A stretch of 64,000 nt of DNA, from positions 1,605,001-1,669,000 of the forward strand of contig NZ_QYUL01000002.1 of assembly GCF_003590795.1 (NCBI RefSeq). The letters run 5' to 3'. The position numbers were made by a program, and so were the translations under genes. Below the pieces are notes generated by a model that saw nothing but the letters and a program-made list of their open reading frames with translations, was not told where the DNA came from and made no database searches. Position 1 is the stretch's first letter, and each line of letters begins with the position of its first letter. This DNA is from Azospirillum cavernae (GTDB taxonomy: Bacteria; Pseudomonadota; Alphaproteobacteria; Azospirillales; Azospirillaceae). Of the stretch, positions 12,083-20,264 are shown in pieces.

Positions 12083-12144
12083 GGGCAGCCGCCGCCGCCC
12101 GTCCGTCCGTCCTGTGTTAGGATGGGCAGGCGGCGGCGACCCGG

Positions 12145-12489
12145 ATGGCGGCGGATATGGCGGCAATAGCGGCGGTTGAGGATGAAAAGTTGCGGGTCCT
12201 GCTGGACCGGATCATTCCGGCCCTGAAGCCGGAAGCCGTCTATCTGTTCGGCAGCCGGGCGCGCGGCAATTTCCACGAGGACAGCGATTACGATCTGCTG
12301 GTGATCGTCCCCGACGACACGCCCAAGGAACGGCGGACTCCGCGCTACGCCTACGCCTCCAAGATTGGCACTGGCATTCCGGCGGACATCATCCCCTGCA
12401 CCCGGATGAATTACGAAGCGTCGAAGGATGTCGTCGGCACGCTCAGCTATGAAGTGAAGCGCCATGGGCAGCGGGTCTATGGACGATAA
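12145..12489 (+). CDS. MNT-type nucleotidyltransferase domain protein (possible antitoxin)
   Basis: 114 residues. The motif GSRARGNFHEDSDYD is an exact GSx10DxD nucleotidyltransferase signature, as in minimal nucleotidyltransferases of the MntA type, which AMPylate a partner HEPN protein. The downstream gene is a HEPN protein whose start overlaps this gene's end by about 11 bases, so the pair is translationally linked. Toxin-antitoxin or stress function is inferred from the pairing only. A second possible start (MAAIAAVEDE) lies five codons in. Confidence 0.85.
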   Translation: MAADMAAIAAVEDEKLRVLLDRIIPALKPEAVYLFGSRARGNFHEDSDYDLLVIVPDDTPKERRTPRYAYASKIGTGIPADIIPCTRMNYEASKDVVGTLSYEVKRHGQRVYGR

Positions 12490-12886
12490 GGCGCTTCAGG
12501 CGTGGCTTGCGGTGGTCGAGCGCGACATGAAGGCCATTCGGAACAACCTGTATGGGCCGGAGCCGGAACCGTCGATGGCGGCCTACCATTGCCAACAGGC
12601 GGTTGAGAAGCTGTTGAAGACGGTCCTGGTCGCAACGGGCGTGATGCCGCCGAAGAGTCATGATCTTGATCTGTTGATCGCCCGGCTGCCCACTGAGCAT
12701 CCCATCGCACCACGCGCACGCGCTCTCAGCCATCTGGTCGTCTTTCTCAGCGGCCCCCGTTATCCGGGGCCGGGAATTTTCAACGATCCGCCCGACGACC
12801 CCTCGGTCGAGGAGGTGGTCGGCTGGCTGGGCGAGATCGAGTCCTTGCGCGCCGACATCCTCCGTTTTCTGGGATTGCCCTCATGA
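12479..12886 (+). CDS. HEPN domain protein paired with MNT partner
   Basis: 135 residues from MDDKALQAWL; an in-frame ATG at 12464 would add five residues. The helical body AAYHCQQAVEKLLKTVL, then SHDLDLLIARLP and the ending FLSGPRYPGPG match the PF05168-type HEPN family. The well-known RNase motif RX4-6H of HepT toxins is not in its usual last-helix position; RARALSH fits the spacing but lies elsewhere, so RNase activity is doubtful. The gene overlaps the MNT gene upstream and its stop overlaps the following thioesterase start (ATGA). Confidence 0.8.
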   Translation: MDDKALQAWLAVVERDMKAIRNNLYGPEPEPSMAAYHCQQAVEKLLKTVLVATGVMPPKSHDLDLLIARLPTEHPIAPRARALSHLVVFLSGPRYPGPGIFNDPPDDPSVEEVVGWLGEIESLRADILRFLGLPS

Positions 12887-13383
12887 CCAACCCTGCGCCG
12901 CTCGCCCTGCACGCCGCCGCCGTGCTGCCGGAATGGATCGACTACAACGGGCACATGAACGTGGCCTATTATCTGCTGGCCTTCGATCAGGCGACCGACG
13001 CGGTGCTCGACCATTTCGGGGTGGGCAAGGCCTATGTCGCGGCGGAACAGCGGTCGCTTTTCGTGGTGGACGCCCATCTGACCTACGCGCGGGAGGTGGT
13101 GGAGGGCGATCCGCTGCGTTTCGCCTCGCGCCTGCTGGGGGCGGACGGCAAGCGGCTGCATCTGTTCCATGAGATGTTTCACGCGACCGATGGGACGCTG
13201 GCTGCGACGGCGGAGTTCATGCTGCTGCACGTCGATCTGACGCAGCGCCGCGCCAGTCCGTTCGGCGAGGCTGTCGCCGCCGCGCTGGCGGCGCAGGCCG
13301 CCGCCCACGCCACTTTGCCGCGCCCGCCGCAGGCGGGGCGGTCGGTGGGCGGTCTTGCGCCGCGCCCCGCGCTCCCCATCTAA
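12883..13383 (+). CDS. Hotdog-fold acyl-CoA thioesterase family protein
   Basis: 166 residues. The N-terminal half carries the 4-hydroxybenzoyl-CoA thioesterase-like signature WIDYNGHMNVAYYLLAFDQATD, in which the Asp/Tyr-Asn-Gly-His-Met cluster forms the hotdog active site. The closest architecture known to me is the thioesterase family that includes the betainyl-CoA/carnitine-associated enzymes. The substrate is unknown. The last ~30 residues are Ala/Pro-rich and look disordered. It is coupled to the HEPN gene by a four-base overlap. Confidence 0.82.
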   Translation: MTNPAPLALHAAAVLPEWIDYNGHMNVAYYLLAFDQATDAVLDHFGVGKAYVAAEQRSLFVVDAHLTYAREVVEGDPLRFASRLLGADGKRLHLFHEMFHATDGTLAATAEFMLLHVDLTQRRASPFGEAVAAALAAQAAAHATLPRPPQAGRSVGGLAPRPALPI

Positions 13384-13389
13384 AGCCGG

Positions 13390-13896
13390 ATGATGCTGAA
13401 ATCCGCCGCTCGCCGCGTCGCCGTCGCGTTGTTTCTCGCGCCGCTGTCCTTTCCGGTTTGGGCCGCGTGCAACGATCTGGCCCAGGCCAAAGTTGTCTGG
13501 CGGCGCTGTTCCTTCGAGGGGCAGGCGTTGCCGGGGGCGCAACTGGCGGGAGCCATTCTGCGCGACACGACATTTCAGCGCGCCGACCTGCGCGGGGCCG
13601 ATTTGAGCGACGCCGACGGCTACCGCGCCAAATTCATCAGCGCCCTGGTGATGGGCGCGCGCTTTGATCGGGCGCGCTTGATCGAGGTCGATTTCACCCG
13701 CGCCGATCTGACCGACGCGTCGTTCCGCGCCGCCGATCTGCGCAACGCCAAGCTGGTGGGGGCCTCGCTGGTCAACGCCGATTTCACCGGGGCCAAACTG
13801 AGCGGCGCCGACCTGAGCAACGCCAATTTGGCGGGCGCGCGCTGGGTTGACGGCGCGCGGGTGTGTGGCGCGCATTCGGTGGGCGAGTGCAACTGA
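13390..13896 (+). CDS. Secreted pentapeptide-repeat protein
   Basis: 168 residues. The N terminus MMLKSAARRVAVALFLAP ending in VWAAC is a Sec signal peptide; a cysteine directly after the Ala could make it a lipoprotein, though the lipobox is poor. A short linker is followed by roughly 18 pentapeptide repeats (GADLSDADG, DFTRADLTDASFRAADLRNAKL) in one uninterrupted block. It ends with VCGAHSVGECN, so a disulphide between the outer cysteines is possible in the periplasm. It lacks the H-x2-W caps seen in the two larger pentapeptide proteins of this window. Confidence 0.85.
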   Translation: MMLKSAARRVAVALFLAPLSFPVWAACNDLAQAKVVWRRCSFEGQALPGAQLAGAILRDTTFQRADLRGADLSDADGYRAKFISALVMGARFDRARLIEVDFTRADLTDASFRAADLRNAKLVGASLVNADFTGAKLSGADLSNANLAGARWVDGARVCGAHSVGECN

Positions 13897-13993
13897 GCGA
13901 CAGATTTCGACAATAAGCGACGAAAAGACTCGCTTGCCGACATCGTCAACCCCGCGTACCGTTCGAAATCGAACGAATCAAAGGGTAGAGATT

Positions 13994-15019
13994 GTGGCCA
14001 GCGCGGACGAATTTGACAAGGTCAGCGCCTTGGCGGCCAAGGCGATGGACCGTATGTTGTCGGATCGCCTGCTGGCAAACCCTGAAAATTTCACGTTGTG
14101 GTTCGTTTATTTCAGTGGGCAGCATCCCGATCTGACTCGCGCGGTGGACATCGCCAGCCGGGACGGAATCGCCCTGTCGCAATCGCTCTGCGACGAGTTG
14201 TTCAAGCGCTTTTTCTCGTTGGACGCCGAAGTGCAGGCGATTCGCGAAACCTCCGACAAGGCCCGATTCGCCTTGGGCCGGGTGCTGGAGCAGTTGGGCA
14301 ATGTCGGGTCGGAGACGGAGCGCTACGGCAGCGCGCTGTCGGGATTCAGCGAAGAGCTGTCGCAACCGCTCGGTCTGACCGATCTGCGCGCCATGGTCGC
14401 GGCCATCGCCGCCGAGACGGCGGGCATCGTTGAACGCCAAACGGCGTTGCAACTGCAACTCCAGGAATCGAGTCTCCAACTGGCTGAAATGCGGGTCAGC
14501 CTGGACAGCGCCCGGCGCGAGGCGATGACCGATGGCCTGACCGGCATCGCCAACCGCAAGGCCTTTGATCTGATGCTGTTGGAGGCGATGGACGAGACCG
14601 CGCGCGATGGGCAACCGCTGTCGCTGCTGATGGTGGACATCGACCATTTTAAGAGCTTCAACGACACCCACGGCCATCTGGTCGGCGATCATGTGCTGAA
14701 GCTGGTGGCCCGGATGCTGACCGAATGCATCAAGGGCCGAGACACCGCCGCCCGCTATGGCGGGGAGGAGTTCGCGATCATCCTGCCGCGCACCAGCCTG
14801 GACAACGCGGTCAAGCTGGCCGAGCAGGTCCGCGCCTTCGTCGGCGGGCGGCAGATCGTCAACAAGGCGCGCAACGCCAATTACGGCACGGTCGCCCTGT
14901 CGATTGGCGTCGCCCAATTCCGTCCGGGCGAGAATTCCCAATCCCTGGTCCGCCGCGCCGACCAAGCGCTGTACAGCGCCAAGCGCGGCGGGCGCAACCG
15001 GGTTGGGGTGGAGGGGTAG
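13994..15019 (+). CDS. GGDEF-domain diguanylate cyclase
   Basis: 341 residues from a GTG (MASADEFDKVSALAAKAMD); the frame continues upstream but without family-like sequence. The first ~170 residues are helical and cytoplasmic, with coiled-coil character near residues 130-175. The catalytic domain shows LTGIANRKAFD, DIDHFKSFNDTHGH and the active-site GGEEF near residue 256. The usual inhibitory I-site RxxD before GGEEF is KGRD here, so product feedback is probably weak. It makes c-di-GMP from two GTP; possible effectors nearby are the PilZ-pentapeptide protein and the flagellar genes. Confidence 0.92.
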   Translation: MASADEFDKVSALAAKAMDRMLSDRLLANPENFTLWFVYFSGQHPDLTRAVDIASRDGIALSQSLCDELFKRFFSLDAEVQAIRETSDKARFALGRVLEQLGNVGSETERYGSALSGFSEELSQPLGLTDLRAMVAAIAAETAGIVERQTALQLQLQESSLQLAEMRVSLDSARREAMTDGLTGIANRKAFDLMLLEAMDETARDGQPLSLLMVDIDHFKSFNDTHGHLVGDHVLKLVARMLTECIKGRDTAARYGGEEFAIILPRTSLDNAVKLAEQVRAFVGGRQIVNKARNANYGTVALSIGVAQFRPGENSQSLVRRADQALYSAKRGGRNRVGVEG

Positions 15020-15028
15020 GGCGAACGC

Positions 15029-16129
15029 CTACACCCCAGCCAATTTTTCAACCGTCGCCGCGCAACCGCTCAACAGCGCGGCCACCACCTCGCCCGCCGG
15101 GCGGCGGCGGGCCATTGGCGCGCCTTGTCCGGCCCACAGCGACAGGAATTCGGCGCGGCCCTGCTGCCCGGCGGCGGCGCGCAGGGGACGGGTCAGGGCG
15201 TTTTGCAGGGGGAAGGGCAGGACGGCGTCGGGTCGCTCCCGATCCTCGACCGTTTCCATGAATCGGTTGACGAGGCCGCGCGCCGGGCGGCCGGAGAACG
15301 CGCGGGTCAGGCGGGTTTGGTCCTCGGCGGCGTCGAGAATGGCGGCGTCGAGAATCGCCTGTTTGTGAACCTCGGGGATACCCGCCTCGTCGCAGGTCAG
15401 GAAGACGGTGCCGAGTTGCACGGCGGTCGCGCCCAGCGCCAGCGCGGCGGCGATTCCGCGCCCGTCCATGATGCCGCCCGACGCGATCACCGGCACGCCG
15501 ACGGCGTCGACGATCTGCGGAACCAGCGCCATCGCGCCAATCAGGTTGGCGGCGGGATCGCCGATGAAGCCGCCGCGATGGCCGCCCGCTTCGGCGCCCT
15601 GCGCGATCACCGCGTCAACCCCGGCCTGCTCCAGCGCCAGCGCCTCGGCCACCGTGGTCGCGGTGCCCATCACCCGCATGCCGCGCGTCTTGGCGGCGCT
15701 GACGACATCCGCCGGGGGCAGGCCGAAGGTGACGCTGAAGATGGCCGCGCCGCTGTCGAGCATGGCGGGAACCAGCGTGGCGAAGCTGTCGCCGGGATAG
15801 GCCGGGGCGCTGGGGGCGGGCAGGCCGAGTTCGGCGTAAAAGCCAGCGACCCGCGCCACCGCCGCTTCGGTCAGGGCCGCCGAGGCCGTCGGTTCGGGCT
15901 GCGGCGCGAACAGATTGACGCCGAAGGGCAGGGCGGTGCGGGACCGGATGTCGCGGGCGCGCTCGGTCAATTGCGCCGGGGTGAGGTACGCCGCGCCGAC
16001 GAAGCCGAAGCCCCCCGCCTCGTTCACCGCCGCGACCAGCGCGGCGCTGTCGCCGCCGCCCGCCATCGGCGCCTGAATGATGGGGGAACGCAGCCCCAGC
16101 CGGGCCAAGAGTTCGCCGCGCGCGGGCAT
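15029..16129 (-). CDS. Nitronate monooxygenase family flavoprotein
   Basis: 366 residues, an FMN TIM barrel of the nitronate monooxygenase / 2-nitropropane dioxygenase family. Visible motifs are SPIIQAPMAGG at the N terminus, GGFGFVGAAYLTP, DAVIAQGAEAGGHRG (the catalytic/FMN loop), and PVIASGGIMDGRGIAAALALGATAVQLGT. It oxidises toxic alkyl nitronates to carbonyl compounds and nitrite. The gene is convergent with the diguanylate cyclase (9 bases apart) and lies 104 bases beyond the stop of the molybdopterin oxidoreductase, possibly in one transcript. Confidence 0.92.
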   Translation of the reverse strand: MPARGELLARLGLRSPIIQAPMAGGGDSAALVAAVNEAGGFGFVGAAYLTPAQLTERARDIRSRTALPFGVNLFAPQPEPTASAALTEAAVARVAGFYAELGLPAPSAPAYPGDSFATLVPAMLDSGAAIFSVTFGLPPADVVSAAKTRGMRVMGTATTVAEALALEQAGVDAVIAQGAEAGGHRGGFIGDPAANLIGAMALVPQIVDAVGVPVIASGGIMDGRGIAAALALGATAVQLGTVFLTCDEAGIPEVHKQAILDAAILDAAEDQTRLTRAFSGRPARGLVNRFMETVEDRERPDAVLPFPLQNALTRPLRAAAGQQGRAEFLSLWAGQGAPMARRRPAGEVVAALLSGCAATVEKLAGV

Positions 16130-16233
16130 CGCCGCCTCCGTCGCTGTCGTGATTGGGTGGGGCGATGCTACGCCCCGGCGACCATCACGACCAACGACTT
16201 GTTCAGAAGGCGGCGTTCACTTTCGGTGAAGGG

Positions 16234-18312
16234 TCACGCCGCCCGCAGCCAGACGGCGGTGTCGTGGAAGGCGGCCCCGCCAGCGGGCGGGATCGGCTCC
16301 GGCGAGGTCAGGCTGTTGATGCCCATGCCCTCGACAAAGGCGGTGTTGGGCCAAATCCCTTCGACGATCACCACGCCGCGCGGCACCCCGGCGAAGGGCT
16401 TGGCGTGGACGACGACGCTGCCTTGATCGTTGCCCAACCGGACCGGCGCGCCGTCGGTCAGCGCCAGGGCGGTCAGATCGTCGGGGTGGATCAAGGCGGT
16501 CGGGCGGCCCTCCTTGCGCTGCGAAGTGACGGTTTCGCCGAAGGAGGTGTTGAGGAATTGGCGCGCCGGGGCCGTCACCAGCCGGAACGGGTGCTCGGCG
16601 TTGGCGTCGCGGGCGGGCGGCATGTGGTCGGGCAATTCCGGCATCCCGCCATAGGGGCCGAGCGCCGCCCAATCCGGGGCGAAGCGGAATTTCCCATCGG
16701 GCCAGGCGAAGCCGTTGAGGAAATGCGAGGTTTCAAAATCCGGCTGGGCGTCGATCCAACGCTCTTCGGTCAGCGTCGCCGCGTCGCCCAGATCGGACGT
16801 CTTCAGCATGGCGTCGATGATTTCCAGCGCGGTCATGCCGAAGCCGGGATGCTCGGCCCCGACGCGCCGGGCGATTTCGGAAATCACCCAATGATTTTCG
16901 CGCGCCTCAAACTGCGGCTCGATCACCTTGCGGCCGATCAGGATGTGCATCTGGCCGCCGCCGCGATAGAGGTCGTCATGCTCCAGAAAAGTGGTCGCCG
17001 GAATCACCAGATCGGCCAGTTGCGCGGTGTCGGTCATGAACTGCTCATGCACCGCGACGAACAGATCGTCCCGCAGGAAGCCTTGGCGGACGCGGTTGGA
17101 ATCCGGGCAGATCGCCGCCGGGTTGGTGTTCTGAATCAGCATCGCCTTGACCGGCGGGCCGCTGGTCAGGTCGCGCGGGTCGCCGGTCAGCACCGCGCCG
17201 ATGCGCGACTGGTCAAAGCTGCGGACGCTTTTGTCCAGCCGGTCCAGCCCCTCTGACAGGGTGCGGTCGATGTGGTAGATGCCCGACGAGCAATAAAGCC
17301 CGCCGCCGCCCTTGTGCCGCCAGGATCCGGTGACGATGGGCAGGCAGGAGACGGCGTGCATCTGCGCCGCGCCGTTGTGGCTGCGGCTGACGCCGTAGCC
17401 GACGCGCAGATAGCTGCGCGGGGTCGAGCCGTAGAGCCGGGCGAAATCCTCGATCTCCGCGACGGTCAGGCCGGTGATGGCGGCGGCCCACTCCGGCGTG
17501 CGGCTGGCGAGGTGGGCCTCGAACCGTTCCGGGTCAGCGGTCAGGCGGGTGAGGTAATCGCGGTCGGCGAATCCGTCACGGAACAGCACATGCATCACCG
17601 CGCAGGCCAGCGCCCCATCGGTGCCGGGCCGCAGCATCAGATGCAAATCGGACACTTCGGCGGTGCCGGTGCGGTAGGGGTCGATGGTGACGAGCTTGGC
17701 CCCCCGGCCCTTGCGGGCGCGGCTGATGTGGGTCATCACGTTGACCTGGGTGGCGACCGGGTTGCCGCCCCAATTGACGATCAGGTCGCTGTCGGCCATC
17801 TCGCGCGGGTCGGCGCCCCGGATGTCGCCGTAGCCAGCCAACCAACCCATGTTGGCGGGCGTGTCGCAGACGGTGCTGGTCTGGCGGGAATAGCCCTTGG
17901 CGTGGCGCAGCCGCTGGATGCCGCCGCGCTGCACCAACCCCATGGTTCCAGCGTAATAGAGCGGCCAGACCGCTTCGGCGCCGAAGGTCTTTTCGGCGCT
18001 CAGGAACTCGTCGGCGATGCGGTCGAGCGCCTCGTCCCAGCCGATTTCCTTCCATTGTCCCGAACCCTTGGGGCCGACGCGCAGCAGCGGGGTTTTCAGC
18101 CGGTCGGGGGAATGAACCCGTTCGGCGTAGCGGCTGACCTTGGCGCAGATGACGCCCGCCGTGTAGCTGTTCGCCGCCGCGCCGCGCACCTTGCCGATGC
18201 GGTCGGGGGCGAGCCGTTCCACCTCCAGGGCGCAGGTGCTCGGGCAATCATGCGGGCAGGCGGTGGGGAGGAACGGGGACGTCACGGCGGGAACCTCGGG
18301 GTTCGTGCACAA
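16234..18312 (-). CDS. Molybdopterin (bis-MGD) oxidoreductase, DMSO-reductase family
   Basis: 692 residues. The N terminus TACPHDCPSTCALEVE with GVICAKVS further on supplies the CX3CX3C...C ligands of a 4Fe-4S cluster. The central region ADSDLIVNWGGNPVATQVNVM and the C-terminal molydopterin dinucleotide-binding domain (VRLGNDQGSVVVHA) follow. There is no twin-arginine signal, so the enzyme is cytoplasmic. The electron partner and substrate are not apparent; no FeS or membrane subunit is adjacent. The start could be the ATG at 18312 (used) or a GTG eight codons in, which would give MTSPFLPTACPHD. Confidence 0.9.
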   Translation of the reverse strand: MCTNPEVPAVTSPFLPTACPHDCPSTCALEVERLAPDRIGKVRGAAANSYTAGVICAKVSRYAERVHSPDRLKTPLLRVGPKGSGQWKEIGWDEALDRIADEFLSAEKTFGAEAVWPLYYAGTMGLVQRGGIQRLRHAKGYSRQTSTVCDTPANMGWLAGYGDIRGADPREMADSDLIVNWGGNPVATQVNVMTHISRARKGRGAKLVTIDPYRTGTAEVSDLHLMLRPGTDGALACAVMHVLFRDGFADRDYLTRLTADPERFEAHLASRTPEWAAAITGLTVAEIEDFARLYGSTPRSYLRVGYGVSRSHNGAAQMHAVSCLPIVTGSWRHKGGGGLYCSSGIYHIDRTLSEGLDRLDKSVRSFDQSRIGAVLTGDPRDLTSGPPVKAMLIQNTNPAAICPDSNRVRQGFLRDDLFVAVHEQFMTDTAQLADLVIPATTFLEHDDLYRGGGQMHILIGRKVIEPQFEARENHWVISEIARRVGAEHPGFGMTALEIIDAMLKTSDLGDAATLTEERWIDAQPDFETSHFLNGFAWPDGKFRFAPDWAALGPYGGMPELPDHMPPARDANAEHPFRLVTAPARQFLNTSFGETVTSQRKEGRPTALIHPDDLTALALTDGAPVRLGNDQGSVVVHAKPFAGVPRGVVIVEGIWPNTAFVEGMGINSLTSPEPIPPAGGAAFHDTAVWLRAA

Positions 18313-18766
18313 AGAAGCGGCGTGGAGTGTAAGACGGTCCAGCGCGCGGCTTCAACCCGCGTCGGACGCATGGCGGGGCAGGCCGCGCCGCGCGTAGATC
18401 TCGTCCCCGCCGAAGAAGCGGCACAGGCGGTCATAGCCGCGCTCGGCCATCAGGGGGCCGGGCCGCCGTCGGATCATGCGTTCGGAGGAAACGCCATGTC
18501 GGAGACGCCCCGGATGTTTCGGAAAATGAACAGAACAATCTCAAAACGTTACGATTTTAAAATCTCAACCAATTGTGATGACCCCTTGCGTTGAGTGTGA
18601 TTGCTGATAGAGATTTAAACTTATTGCGATCAATGATGTAGTAATTTTCTCGCGTGAAAAATTAGTGCCTCTTTTTGAACAATTTTCTACGGGTGATTTT
18701 TCACACTTTTGTCTTCTTTAGGTTTTTCTGTTCCGTCGTCAACCGCAAGCGATCAAGGAGATCCGC
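18313..18766. other. Long leader with AT-rich core upstream of the Nif11-like cassette
   Basis: No convincing gene. About 18521-18750 is strikingly AT-rich (runs such as GATTTTAAAATCTC and GAAAAATTAGTGCC) against a very GC-rich background, and it ends in a clear ribosome-binding site, AAGGAG at 18755-18760, seven bases before the next start codon. It is probably a promoter or long 5' leader, or recently acquired DNA; I found no specific promoter pair that stands out. Confidence 0.6.
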
Positions 18767-19816
18767 ATGGGCGCCGCTACGCAGGCTGGGGTGGACAACA
18801 GTGAGTCGTTCCTGAAGTCAGTCAATGACATGGGCGACCAATCAGACGTCGACACAGTCACGGGCCTGTTGAAAGCCAACAACTGGCAAGGGGTTGTCGA
18901 TTACGCCAAGACCTTCCAATATTACAACTACTCCAAAAAGCCATTCACGTCGGATGACGTCAATGCGGGCTTGAATCCGTGGATGTTCATCGCGATCCCG
19001 GATGACTACGATGACGCCAACATCAAAGGGTCGATGGTGGCCATCCGGCCTTACAGCGGCGTCGGCTTTGGCGTCTTGGCGAAGGGCGGCATCGCCGTCA
19101 TCCCCTCGGGCGACGTGCTGGAGACGAACAAGGCCTCCGCCAACGCGGGCACGGCGGTTGGCAGCCCCTACACGGTTCCGTCCATGGATGGGACAAAATC
19201 AAGCTGGACTCTGTCGGAGACCAGCACCGGAAAGCTGGGTTTCTTCAAGGCGACGACCTGCTATTGCGTTCTCGATGGCGGTGGGACCGTTTGGACCAAG
19301 CAGTACGCCGACATGAAGGATCCGCCCATGGAGCGTTCCGACGGCAATCTGGTTCCCGGCGGAACCAGCAATCTTGCGGTCGGAAACGACATCGTGACGA
19401 CCTTCGCCAACTACGCCGCGCAAAGCTGGTCGGTTGCTGAAACCGATTTGTGCAATCTCGCCTTTCGCGCGCAATCCAGCGGCGGTGGGACGGTCATCAT
19501 GGTCGCCGACGGCGCGACCGGGGCGCTTTACAATGGAACGGGGGCGATTTTCAAGGCGGATGATTTTAAGATCTCTTGGCAGGGCTACATCGATTATTTC
19601 TGGATGGAGTTCACCAACTACACGACCGAAGGGTTTGAGTGGGTCTCGGACTTGGCCACGACATCAAGCTCCTGGATGGAGAACGCGGCGATGGACAGTT
19701 GGGATTGGATCAGCGACACCAGTTCCGACGCGTGGAACGACATCAACGACGCGTGGAAGGACGTCCAGAGTGGCCTTGACGACGTTGGAGACGCGCTGAA
19801 CCCGACGAAGTGGTGA
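18767..19816 (+). CDS. Unrecognised protein with N-terminal Nif11-like module and Trp-rich helical C terminus
   Basis: 349 residues, not recognised as a whole. Residues ~12-70 look like a Nif11-type helical module: a Phe-led helix (SFLKSV), LLKANNWQGVVDYAKTF, then FTSDDVNAGL. Residues ~75-265 are Gly/Thr/Ser-rich and probably beta-structured (VAIRPYSGVGFGVLAKGG; TVIMVADGATGAL). The last ~75 residues are acidic, with tryptophans at near-regular spacing (SSWMENAAMDSWDWISD, DAWNDINDAWKDVQ), suggesting an amphipathic helix. No signal peptide, membrane segment or GG cleavage site is present. It heads a three-gene set behind an AT-rich leader. Confidence 0.7.
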   Translation: MGAATQAGVDNSESFLKSVNDMGDQSDVDTVTGLLKANNWQGVVDYAKTFQYYNYSKKPFTSDDVNAGLNPWMFIAIPDDYDDANIKGSMVAIRPYSGVGFGVLAKGGIAVIPSGDVLETNKASANAGTAVGSPYTVPSMDGTKSSWTLSETSTGKLGFFKATTCYCVLDGGGTVWTKQYADMKDPPMERSDGNLVPGGTSNLAVGNDIVTTFANYAAQSWSVAETDLCNLAFRAQSSGGGTVIMVADGATGALYNGTGAIFKADDFKISWQGYIDYFWMEFTNYTTEGFEWVSDLATTSSSWMENAAMDSWDWISDTSSDAWNDINDAWKDVQSGLDDVGDALNPTKW

Positions 19817-19856
19817 TTCCCCCTCTCCCGTGACCAGACATCAGGAGACGCGCCGC

Positions 19857-20264
19857 GTGACGACGCCCGGACATGACAACGCGAAGCGGTTTCTTGGCGT
19901 GGTCCTGAAAAGAGGGGACAAGCGGATGCTGCGCCAGATTGTTCATCTGGTCAGCCAGGGCCGGTGGGACGCTATTTTGGATTTGGCGCGGCGTCTCAAA
20001 TTTCCAGCCCCGCTTGCCCTTGACGACCTGAAGGCCGTCATCGATCCGCACAACAAGGTTACGGACGCCGTGGTTTTCGCCAACCGACTTGCCGCCAACG
20101 AGACGCTTCGCCGCCGTTTGGCGACTCTTGCGGTGAATGATTGGCCCGGCGTCCGCGATCTTGCCAGAGCGGAGGGGCTTGAGGTCGCGGACGATGATTT
20201 GAAGACGCTGATTCCCGAATCCTGGTTTCGCGATCCGGGGGCGTTTTCGGAGGAGACTTGTTGA
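19857..20264 (+). CDS. Small protein of two Nif11-like modules
   Basis: 135 residues from a GTG nine bases after AGGAG (19843-19847); an upstream GTG at 19830 would add nine residues but has no such site. Two repeats of one helical module are seen: residues ~11-62 (RFLGVVLKRGDKRML, GRWDAILDLARRL, LALDDLKAVI) and ~72-119 (VVFANRLAANETLRRRLA, NDWPGVRDLARAEGL, VADDDLKTLI). This matches the Nif11 pattern of Phe-led helix, central helix, then a DDL turn. Nif11 domains are best known as leaders of RiPP precursors, but no GG site or core peptide follows; the chain ends in Cys. Confidence 0.7.
   Translation: MTTPGHDNAKRFLGVVLKRGDKRMLRQIVHLVSQGRWDAILDLARRLKFPAPLALDDLKAVIDPHNKVTDAVVFANRLAANETLRRRLATLAVNDWPGVRDLARAEGLEVADDDLKTLIPESWFRDPGAFSEETC

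Noticed and set aside
8537..12166. Very long open frame antisense to metH
   Set aside because: Its composition mirrors the GC-rich codon third positions of metH, it has no family features, and metH is certain.
18767..20264. Nif11-type RiPP precursors
   Set aside because: No GG/GA cleavage site, no Cys- or Ser/Thr-rich core, and no recognisable modifying enzyme; the modules are internal or duplicated.
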